Shown piece after piece: positions 54,830-64,000 of a stretch of 64,000 nt of DNA (its first letter is position 1; every line of letters starts with the position of its first letter). This DNA comes from Daphnia pulex (lineage: Eukaryota; Arthropoda; Branchiopoda; Diplostraca; Daphniidae): NCBI RefSeq assembly GCF_021134715.1, contig NC_060028.1, forward strand, positions 4,052,501 through 4,116,500, read 5' to 3'. The translations under genes and the position numbers were made by a program. A model generated the notes under the pieces. It saw only the letters and a program-made list of their open reading frames with translations. It was not told where the DNA came from and made no database searches.

Positions 54830-57690
54830 GATTAGTGATAAATTGGGAGTTTCGTTATCAACAGTTTCACATAGGAAAAAAGACACCAAGAAACTGGTGA
54901 TGTAGAAGAAAAGATGGATCGGGAAAAATCACACAAAAAGATGAAGAAAATATAGTTTTCATTGATTTAGTGAAACCTATAACAACGGACGAAGAAATCT
55001 CAGGTAAAATCAATTAAAAATTTCCTCTAAATACAAAACTTTAGAATCTTTCATTTGTTACGAAAGATGTAGCCCAAATAAATGCCTCAGCCTCTACGGT
55101 CATTCGCGTGCATAAGAAGCACAATATTCATCGACGTAGGGCGGCCAGAAAATTATGCAGCGCTCAATTGTTGCCCGTAGTTTCGTGAACGAGCCTTAAG
55201 AATGGTGGCAAGATGTGAAAGCGCGTGAAAACGGCCCACATAAATCAAGAAATCAACAAAGCGCTCGGAAAGAAATAGCTCTTCAAGGTGGTTGATTCCT
55301 TTCTCATCAAGAAACCGGGCCTTAAACTTCCACGCGACGACTTCCTGCAAGAACTGGTGTAGCGGTTCAGTGGCCAATTCACGACCAAGGTCACCAACAT
55401 CCGATCCAGGCTTGATGCTGCTCGTTGCTGCCACCCTGCCGCTGACACTCCACTGGATTTCCCCCCCCCCCCTTATCCTCCTTCGTTCGTGTAACTGTTC
55501 CTGAAATTGTTGCTCTCATCAAAGATTGCCCCTCAAAGTCCTCGTCCCGTGATCCAATTCCTACTTCCCTAGTCAGGAAATTAGCTGATTTTCTTGCTGT
55601 TCCGATAACTGATGTGGTCAACATGTCCTTGTCTCTTGGTGTTTTTCCTGATGAAATGAAGCTTGCCTATGTCACTCCTCTTCTAAAGAAGCCCTCCCTC
55701 TGCCCTGATGACCTCAAAAATTATCGCCCCTTCTCTTTTCTCTCTTTTCTTTCCAAGCTAGTCGAGCGAGTGGTGTTTAAACAACTTGCCAACCACCTCA
55801 TCAAGTGCAACCTGTATGTACCTGTGCAGTCGGCCTACATACCAAACCAGTCCAATGAGACGGCTCTCATGAAAGTCGTAAACGACATTCTTGTCGCAAT
55901 CGAAAATGGTGACGGTACTGATTTGGCAATACTTGACCAAAGCGCTGCGTTTGACACTATAGATTATTCTATACTTCTTAACCGTCTTAACGCTTGTTTT
56001 GGCATCACTGGCTGTGTCTTGTCTTGGTTCACATCCTATCTTTCTCACCGTTCTCAATCTGTCTCTATTGCTGGTGTCACTTCAGCAGCCGTCTTGCTTC
56101 TTTATGGCATGCCTCAGGGGTCTGTACTTGGCCCCATTCTTTTCACTCTCTAAAACAGCCCAATTCATTCCATCTCTTTGAAGCACGGCGTCTCTGATCA
56201 CTTCTACGCCGATGACGAGCAGATCTACTTGTCGTTTCCTCTCATTCCGGACCATTCTGCCCAGCTCCGTACTTATTCCATGGTCTCAAACTGCGTTGGC
56301 GAAACTAAGTGCTGGATGGCTGACAACTTCATCCAGTTTCACGACTCAAAATCCGACGCGCTGGTTTGTTATTCTAAGAGCAGCCGCCTGAAACCGGCCA
56401 ACATTTCTCTTGCACCGGGTGAGGCATCAGTCACTCCATCTGACGCAGCGCGACAACCTTGGCGTATCACTCGACACCCACCTTACCATGCAAAAGCAGA
56501 TTTGGAAATTGTGCAGCTCCGCCTACTACCAGCTGAAGAAGATTTCCAAGATTCGCAAGTACATCACTCGCGCTACTGCCGCTCAACTTGTGTCAGCACT
56601 GGTCATATCCCACATTGACTATGGTAACTCTCTTATCGCCGGTTTCCCTGCCAGTCGCCTTCATCCACTGCAAAAGGCTCAATATGCTACTGCCCGCGTC
56701 GTCACTGGTGCTCGTCGTCGTGATTCAATGACGCGACACCTGAAAAACCTTCATTGGCTTCTTATCAGCTATCACATCGATTTAAAGATTGCTGTCCTAG
56801 TGTGGAGCTGCCTCAACGGTTGTGCTCCGTCAAACCTGTCTTCTCTTCTCAATCGAAGCAATCTTGGCATTCGCACCCTTCGTTCTTCTTCCGCCCCCTC
56901 TGCTCTATATGACCTCTCTCCTCCTTCTACTCGCATAAAATCCTACGACAGACGCGCTTCCACCAACTATGCCCCCACTCTGTGGAACAGCCTGCCCGTT
57001 TCCATCCGCTCCAGTCCCACCCTTCAAATATTTCGTTCCAATCTTAAGACCCACCAGTCCACCTATTTCATGAAGCTTTCAATAACTAGTTTCCCTGTTT
57101 CAATCGAGAGTTGTTTACAGCGCCTTTGGTCATTTGTCAAAACTAATGGAAAAGGCGCTTTTCAAATTGAATACATTATTATTATTATTAAGGTGTTATC
57201 TTTTCCGAAGAAAAATCATTCGGGTATTATTAGAAATGATTACATTATGGATTTCCTATTTCATATAATTCATTTTTCCGTGTGTTGTAAGTTCGGATGA
57301 ATGCAGACGCGTGTTTGCCTGTCGAGAAAACGGAACGCGTTTTCAAGAAAACCATGTGCAGGTCAAACCCAGACGTTGAAGATAAACTGTGCCTGTATGG
57401 ACTTGGTTTCCGCAAGTGGAGATGGGAATTTCGTCCGCATAAATGGGAGGCTGGATGGTGAAAAATATCTTGCTATCACTGGAGATCTTTTGCATCCGTA
57501 TATCTGTACAAGATTCCCAGGGAAGCGAGTCAAATTCATCTAAGACAGATCCCCAATCCATCAGGTTATCAAAATCAAGGAGTGGTTTGCAGACCATGAA
57601 ACAAAAAGAAAAGAAAACTGGCTCACTTGGCCAGCTAAAGAAGCTGACATGAACCCCATCGAAATTGTTTTTTGGGGATAAAGTTAAAGA
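54830..57690 (+). pseudogene. Tc1/mariner transposase remnant split by an L2 element
   Basis: The left part (54830-55145) reads KLGVSLSTVSHRKKRHQETG, then DVEEKRW, and after an intron-like gap DVAQINASASTVIRVHKKHN and IHRRRAARK. This is the helix-turn-helix and linker of Tc1-like transposases. The right part (57270-57690) keeps the catalytic domain: SSDECRRVFACRENG with the first Asp, VRINGRLDGEKYL, a QDRSPIH-like second Asp box (preceded by a stop), WFADHETKR, then WPAKEADMNPIEIVFWG with the third acidic residue. Stops and frame changes separate the blocks. The L2 element at about 55190-57190 lies between the two halves. Confidence 0.78.
55190..57190 (+). mobile_element. L2-clade non-LTR retrotransposon, 5'-truncated
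   Basis: Reverse transcriptase reads PDDLKNYRPFSFLSFLSKL, AFDTIDYSILLNRL, GMPQGSVLGPILF and FYADDEQIYLSF, followed by TQRDNLGVSLDTHLTMQKQI, ISHIDYGNSLIAG and WNSLPVSIRSSP. The 3' end carries the L2-type tail sequence (GGAAAAGGCGCTTTTCAAAT) and an (ATT)n run. Defects: in-frame TAG at 55378, TAA after GPILFTL (56152), and a 1-nt frame change near 56450. The endonuclease half is missing, so only about 2 kb of ORF2 remains. Confidence 0.92.
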
Positions 57691-57700
57691 TTCCGAGTTT

Positions 57701-60700
57701 TTCCTTCCACGTTCAGCATGTGTTTGATCTTTCATTGTGGATATAGTAGAAACCTCAACTATATATTGGCTCAATTCGGTACATAATATGGTCAAGAGAC
57801 TGGGCTGTGTTATCGAAAATAATGGTTTCTTGGCTAAATATTAGAAAAACAATTAACTGAATCAAATTTTTTCCTACCAGTGCAAACATTTCTGATTTTA
57901 TTTTAAGTGTTCAGTAATAAAAGACTATGAATAAAATGCCATAGCAAAAATAATGTATGAAATCCCATTGCATTACTTAAGCACAATATATCAACACAGA
58001 AATAATAAATGATCAAAGTATTACCGGTCTTTCCATCTAAATTTCTCCTTATATCATCTGAAAACTGCTAATAGGCATGAAGAAGGAACAGGCAAATAAG
58101 TGTTGAATACTGCAACGTCCTTTGTTGTCATGGAGTGATAGTAGTCTTGTGAAATGGAAGCCTAACAAAAACACAGAATATGTTGTTACTTATTCAGTGA
58201 TTGGTTTTTTACATGTAGTAAGTCGTTATAATACTTACACAATTTGAAGCTTATGCACATTCAAAGCAATTATTAGCGGTCTCTCCATCACATATTCTTC
58301 CTATATAATCTGTGAACTGCAGTAGTAGGAACGAAGTGACAGAGGTCTTGTGATTGGAAGCCTAAGAATAAAACAAGAATACCTTGTGAATTAAGTGATT
58401 TCTCGTCATCATATAGTAATTTAAAATCATACTTACACCATTTATAAACTTATTCACATCAAAAGGTCATTGAGTATGGCCCTTCTGTATGTGTACACTA
58501 GTAACTAAAAGTCTTCGTATTTTCAACAACTCTCCTGCATTATGTTCTGGGAATGAAATGATAAAACATATCTTAGTTATTTCTAATTGTATTAAGAAAG
58601 AATATTCACCTCATACTCTCGCCAAAGCAATAGCAAGGTCTATTCAAGTGAAAGTGTTTAAAAGATCTTGCAAGCACTAAATCGAAACAAATAAAAATAA
58701 CAATTATTTTTTAATAAAATAATATTGATAACACCGAAACACTATCGTTTGTAGCAGTCAAAAAAGTTACATGTTGTTAGTCCGTTGCCAAATGTCAAGT
58801 TTTCACCGATTATGTTGCTGTCTCAAAAAATCTCATTTATTAAGTTTACAACAGAGTAAACAGATAATAGTAAACAGCATTACAAAATCAAAACCAAACA
58901 GATTTAAACTGGAAACTCCCCTACTAGTCTTGGTGTACTGTTTTTTCTTTCGGCACCAGCATCTAGCGGTCTGACGATGTGTTTTTTGTGTGCAGGATAC
59001 TGTATATATAATGAGCTCTATGACTATGAAGTAGCTGTTCTGAAGTGCCACTACAACTCTCCGAGGATACTTGGATTCCCCAAGGAGTGTGTAGAAGAGA
59101 AAGCCGAGGGAGAGGACGAACATCCAATGATCCCGACGGAAGAAGAAAAACACCGAGACAGGGAAGAGGAGCTCGACGTTGGACAGAGATTGAGCGAGAT
59201 CCAGGGCGTATGGACTCTTGAGACGCCAAGGAGTCAACATCCTCCGTCCACCGAAGACAACGAAAAAGATGAAACAGTCAGATGGATCGAGTGGTTAGCC
59301 CAACGGGGCCCTTGAAGATTGCATCAAGGATACTGAGTGGCCTGACGAACTAATCGGCTAAACACGTCTACTCTGGGCACATATTTTCGAAGCCAGCTTT
59401 TCAAACGAAAACATATGCAGTGGAAAATCCATGCAAATCCCTATATGGAACTTGTATGTACTTGAATGGAATGTTTTATCCCCAAAGTGACTTCTTATAA
59501 TCATTTTCCGTTCACCACAGCAGAACGAAACCCTTTGCTGACGGAAGAAATCATTTTTCACGTCGGACCAATGAAATCCTCTAAAGGAACTGGAGCTTCG
59601 CAAAAATTGGTAAAAACTGTTGCCAAAAAATTTCCCTGAGCAAATTTCCCTGGTTTGACTAGTGGAAAGTTCTAGAAAAAGAACTCTCAGCGAAGTATAA
59701 CCAGAAAGTAGTGGAACAACCGGGAAGAAGTATGAGAGAGAATAAATAGCGAATGCAAATAGCTGAAGCTGATCCCCCATTGAAGATCAATAATAAGATG
59801 TTTGTTTTGAAGAAGAAGAGAAAAGGGATAGTAAACAAATAAAATCTACCATTGGCATACCTCTCATTTAATAAAAATTGAAAAAAGGAAAAGTTAATCT
59901 ATTTTATTTGTTGCTAACCAAAATGAATACATTCAACTGTGAGTAAACTCAGTGACTATAAAAAGTCATGTTGTTTGTATTGAACGGGAAGACACACAAA
60001 TTTAAAATAAAAAACAAACACGTGACGCACATGCGATGACGAAACAAGAAAGATGGAGCCATGAGCTGTGCCTTACAGCAAGGCGTCGCTGGATCAGACT
60101 GGTCGCCCTGCCTCTTCCGGCTCCACGTAATTAATTTTATAAATATTTGAGCCACTTCCTTCATCTTTGTTTCTTTAGAGCATTCCACTCCGGACTCGCT
60201 ACCCAATATCCAGCTTCGCAGAAAGTGTTACGAAAAATCCTTTTGAAAATGTTGACATCCGAATTTGGCAACTCTTTTTCTTCTAACCTGACGCAGCTTG
60301 CCGTGACAGCGGAGACACTTAATTTTTTTTTCTACAATTTAAAGTCCAAGAGCCTGCATTAGGTAAATTTTTTCAACATTTCGCAGACTTCACAAAATAT
60401 TTTAATCTCAATATTTTATCGTGGGATATGGAAGTCTGCCGTTTCGCAAAAGGTTCCCTGGGCGGTACTGGCTCACTTAGTCGGCTGGAATTTCTCAAAA
60501 GGGTAAAAAATTAACAGCTGTAAAATTCAAACAAAGACCAGCTTTCAGCAAAAAAAACGTGAAATGTTGTTCTAAAGCCCTTCAGACCAGACGAAAAAAT
60601 TGGGTTCCCAATACCGAACAGACGCAGGTGCGTAACGGTTTTCACCATGAAAATAATTATATCAACAATTGCAAGGTCGAATCAAAACCGCCAAATTTAA

Positions 60701-60835
60701 ATTCTTTTCCATGTTCAAGTTCATCTCCGTGATTACAAATACTGTTTACTTAAAACGTAAATTGTATAATGTTATGTCTTAGTACTGTAATTGTATATGA
60801 GTGACCAACATGATAATTTCTGCTAACAACGACGT
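57701..60835. other. Stretch without a recognised gene
   Basis: A plus-strand frame at 58977-59315 (PRILGFPKECVEEKAEGEDE, then VRWIEWLAQRGP) is acidic and coding-like but unassigned. 58020-58100 and 58270-58330 share a short ATTATCGGTCTTTCCATC-like motif. The rest is AT-rich. Confidence 0.3.
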
Positions 60836-60945
60836 TCAGGCCCGGTCATTAAGGCCCGCGTCTTTCAGGCCCACTTTTATTGGGCCTGAACGTCGCAAAA
60901 ATTGGGCCTGAAAGGCGGACTTGAATGTCATTCAGGCCCAATATA
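60836..60945. repeat. Cluster of alternating TTCAGGCCC motifs
   Basis: TTCAGGCCC or its complement occurs five times within 110 bp. GACGTTCAGGCCC and GGGCCTGAACGTC form one perfect hairpin, and TTGGGCCTGAA with TTCAGGCCCAA another. It is possibly a very small fold-back element. Confidence 0.7.
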
Positions 60946-61486
60946 ATTTTTTATGTTTTTTACAGTTAAATAAGTTGGAAATACATTTCATACCTAAGAA
61001 TATGAGTCTATTATCAACCTTTTTAAATACTGATCAATCAGTAATGATCAATTAATTTAGGCTATACATGAAAACGAATCCAACAACTACAGATATATCT
61101 TCCATTCTGAGGTCTACGGTTCAAACCCGGGCCATTTAAAAACGTATATATCAATTGGAAAAATGTGTAAATGAAACAGATATTTTCTTCTTAGATTTCG
61201 AATCTCGGTTAAGTCGGTTAGGAAAACTAAGTTTAATTTTTGAAAACTTCAACTTGAAAACCTTTCAGAGTTAGTGAAAGATATCTATCATAATCATACC
61301 TGTAAAGATCGCGATGACTGTGGAGAGAACAAGGGAAGAAGATTAAATGAGTATAATCTAACATTTCTAACATTTTAAAAAATTCGACCACCGATCTTCC
61401 ACTTATATTAGCTCCGGAAGCTGATTATCGGCCAACTGGCATGTAAACTTCCTTAGTTCAGTTGTAGAACCAATATAGTAGATATA

Positions 61487-61763
61487 CAGTCACGCTTGTT
61501 TATTTCTTGAGCAGGCAAATTTGCTCTATATATTTTTATTTTAAATTGACGGAAGGTATAGCTGAGGAAGCTCACTGTTCCTCAAATTTTTTTTCATTCT
61601 GGTGAGAAAGTTGAAAGAGAGAAAGGGAGGGAAGAAGAGAATGGAAAAGCGTAAAAGAAATCTAAAAAGGGGGAAAGGGGTGCTTTTTAGTATACCTTCC
61701 GTCAATTTAATATAAAAACATATAGAGCTATTTGCCTTTTCAAGAAATTAACAAGCGTGACTG
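61487..61763. mobile_element. MITE with ~75-bp inverted repeats, TA-flanked
   Basis: It starts CAGTCACGCTTGTT and ends AACAAGCGTGACTG, with a TA dinucleotide on each side. The inverted repeats extend about 75 bp to GACGGAAGGTATA and its complement, around a purine-rich centre of about 130 bp. TA target sites point to the Tc1/mariner superfamily. It has no coding capacity. Confidence 0.88.
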
Positions 61764-61872
61764 TATGTACCGCTGTTTAGGTAGGCTTATCTACCATCAA
61801 GCATCTCAAAGTAGATATAAAGCAAGTGGCACAATAATATGTAAAGAAATATATACCATTAAAAGATTTTAG

Positions 61873-61999
61873 CCAGCAATAGCCGAAATAACCGAAGGTT
61901 TAGAGGTCTTGATACCAGCAAAGGCTCCTCCACCATCGGTCAATCTGAAAAGCTTTACTGGGATTTTTCAACCAATTGGAATTGTGGAAAGTGAAAATG
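61873..61999 (+). other. Possible exon, unidentified
   Basis: After a TTTTAG acceptor the frame reads AEITEGLEVLIPAKAPPPSV, then NLKSFTGIFQPIGIVESEN, up to a GTCAGT donor. A further stretch at 62270-62380 (ALESRTFFDYFRHSG) may be related. No family is recognised. Confidence 0.25.
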
Positions 62000-63059
62000 G
62001 TCAGTAATGATGAAATAATCATATTTCCAAGTTTTCGATGCTATATCTGGTAAATTTACATTATGGCAAATGTAACTAATGATGATTTACATCGTTTTTA
62101 TGCCATTAACATGAACCCATGTGACATTCTTATCTTTTATTTGCATTTTAAAAAATAAAAAAATCGGCCATTTTGTATTTTTTTTAGCATTTCAACATTT
62201 CAAACATAGATGGCAAAAATTGTTAAGTAAACATTAGTAACTAGACTGAATTTGTAGTTTCAAACGGTGGAAACAAGCTTTGGAAAGTCGAACATTTTTT
62301 GACTACTTTCGGCACTCTGGCTATTATGAGTCAGAGAAAGGGGATGGGAAATGCTGGATCCATTCGGCAACAGAGGAATAGCCAGTATGTAGGCCGTGAT
62401 TGTAGTAGGCCATGCTTTCATTACAGGACTTTCTACAAATGAAACCTTTCCTAAAGTTCCTAACACCGTATTCAACTTAAACTTAAACTCACTTAAAATC
62501 CCGAAGGTGCCCAAGGGGCTTTATAAAACTGTTTCTACGGCAATTGGATATGGCAGTTATTAACATATAACAGTTATTAACGGTTAACGTGCGATCAGTG
62601 CAGTGACATCTTATTTTTCCAAATTGGTCGACCCAATAGTAGGGGAATTATTTTTGTTATATGGCGAGTCACGAGGTATTTATTGTATTTCTGGTTTTCT
62701 CTAATGAAAAATTTATTTGGGAAATGGTAGTTTCGCTTTCGTTTTGCTCTTTGCAACTTCAATCTTTGGTTTTTTGTTTTTTCTCGTTCATGGAACTTCT
62801 AGATTCGTTTGGTTGTTGCGAATTAATGTTGCAGCGAAAAAATGAGACAGTCGAAGAGGGGGGCGTAGACCTATCAATTGCTTCAAATCGATGCACGGGT
62901 TTATTCGTCAATACAAAATTGGACAGAGCACAAAATTCTCGCACAAATTGCCTAAATTAAGACAGAATTAGCAAACACAGATTTCGATTGAAATAATAAC
63001 TAGCTCTCACCTAGCATCCACAATTTACCGGCTCCCGGTCAATAAGGTATACTAAGCAG
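62000..63059. other. Stretch without a recognised gene
   Basis: A plus-strand frame at 62661-62960 is hydrophobic at its start but has no domain. Otherwise AT-rich. Confidence 0.3.
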
Positions 63060-63099
63060 GGAATTGCAGCATACTGAGTGCTTTGTTTCCGTCCTAGGA

Positions 63100-64000
63100 C
63101 GCATCTCGATCGATGGCCCATGCTTTGTATTAAAAGTTCTCCGTCTACACCTAGATGCGCGAACCTGCATCAAACATCTATCCCCCCTTTCAGAATCTCT
63201 GGTTGTCTGAGAACCAAAAGAAAAAGGCTTTTACCCGTATACAAAGAGGATCGAAAAGATTACACAGAGACAACTATTTTCGGAGTTCGACGACGCCCGC
63301 TATTGCGTGGGGCCGAAGGATCGACGTGGGGAGGCGGTTCTCGTGTTGTCAGTGCGTGCGCTCGTTCCATAGTCGCCCGACTCTTCCGCGAAGTGTGACG
63401 CACCGGCTCTGGGACAAATGAGCGACGCTGGTGTCCGAACACCATTTGCGTGGGCGAAAGACCATTCTCGAGGGGGGGGGGAATTTTGGAATTCCAGGAG
63501 TCCCTGCTTGAACTCCTCCGTGTCCAGTCTCCGGATGGGGAGATTTTCTCAACCAACTGTTTGACAGCCTTGACGGCCGCTTCCGCATGGTCGTCGTTAC
63601 TTTGGCTGTAATTTGGCGTAGAGTTGCTGACAGCGACGCCCCATTAGTCCATAGCGGCGCGGTAAACGCCATCGTCAAATTGGGCCCGTTGTCGGATCTG
63701 AAACGCATTGGGACGCCGAGCTCGACGAAGTTGTCAATGACTGCATGCAAAACCTTATGCGCGGTCGCATAAGATTTTGCGGGGGTCCCGCTTCCAGATG
63801 TGAACTACTGGCCATTCAGACAGTCGGTCGGCGTAGACAAACACGTGCAGCTAGCCCGACTGGAACAGATCTGCTGAACGTCCTCGAGTACATGCGTTGG
63901 TAGAGGGTCGTTCTTCAAGGGCTGGTGGCTCGGCAGACATTCCTGGCATGTACATTAAGTGGCTAGGAACGTCGTAATTTCATTTGTAATACCCGGCCAG
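63100..64000 (-). pseudogene. Ty3/gypsy integrase remnant, runs off the right edge
   Basis: On the minus strand from the right edge: CQECLPSHQPLKNDPLPTHV (end of the HHCC zinc region), HVFVYADRLSEWPVVHIWKR with the first catalytic Asp, AVIDNFVELGVPMRFRSDNG with the second, then frame changes to VSNSTPNYSQSN, VEKISPSG and NGLSPTQMVFGHQRRSFVP. This order is the integrase core and C-terminus of Ty3-type pol. At least two frame changes and stops are visible, including one inside a G-run near 63471. The region is GC-rich compared with its neighbours. No LTR is recognised at its end. Confidence 0.82.

Noticed and set aside
59358..59780. 140-codon minus-strand open frame
   Set aside because: Ser/Phe-rich composition typical of antisense AT-rich DNA. 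No domain, splice sites or repeats.
61108..61135. tRNA-like B-box (GGTTCAAACCCGGG)
   Set aside because: The flanking bases do not pair as a T-stem and no A-box lies about 50 bases upstream. At most it is a tRNA-derived SINE scrap.
1..64000. CRISPR arrays, operons, riboswitches, bacterial promoters
   Set aside because: The window is eukaryotic with spliced genes. No spaced direct-repeat array or bacterial gene arrangement is present.

Overview
This is a eukaryotic, intron-containing, AT-rich window. It most probably comes from a small crustacean of the Daphnia type. That assignment is inference from the gene and transposon repertoire: short introns of about 60-180 bp, a Dicer-type RNase III family, an ionotropic receptor, BicC and HCF relatives, and copia, Ty3, BEL, L2, hAT, Harbinger, ISL2EU and Tc1 elements. 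No bacterial, organellar, rRNA or tRNA gene is visible. I see no long intact cellular gene. The window reads as accessory, transposon-rich sequence in which pieces of ordinary genes have been duplicated, truncated and interrupted.

Left part (0.3-9 kb). On the minus strand at 0.36-2.0 kb is a Dicer-like RNase III + dsRNA-binding gene lacking its 5' part, with a tandemly duplicated exon. A duplicated piece of HCF-1 (fibronectin III region) follows on the plus strand (2.1-2.9 kb). A Bicaudal-C relative comes next (3.4-5.8 kb); its exons can be followed to the SAM domain and stop codon, but it carries nonsense codons. A hAT element with perfect 8-bp target duplications lies at 7.25-8.29 kb.

Copia element (9.09-14.59 kb). 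This is a complete Ty1/copia retrotransposon with two identical 429-bp LTRs and a 5-bp target duplication. Its gag-pol frame is interrupted by four apparent spliceosomal introns whose phases all agree. It sits inside the last coding exon of an unidentified host gene.

Middle (14.6-31 kb). Here lie an ionotropic receptor pseudogene with many in-frame stops, an F-box fragment, a minisatellite, an unidentified two-exon gene, a Ty3 reverse transcriptase remnant, three more RNase III family remnants (one split by a fold-back hAT element), a BEL integrase remnant, an 85-bp tandem repeat and an ABHD4/5-like pseudogene.

Right part (31-64 kb). This holds an unidentified spliced minus-strand gene (33.7-34.6 kb), an ISL2EU transposase, a PIF/Harbinger transposase with a non-LTR tail inserted in it, a second hAT element, a further RNase III remnant truncated by a second Harbinger fragment, a Myb/SANT (trihelix) gene remnant, a solo Ty3-type LTR, a Tc1-like transposase split by an L2 retrotransposon, a Tc1/mariner-type MITE and, at the right edge, a Ty3 integrase running out of the window.

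Two signals stand out: the copia element carrying introns although its LTRs are identical, and the repeated, same-strand family of Dicer-derived RNase III/dsRBD genes. Between features there are long stretches in which I see nothing I can defend; these are listed.
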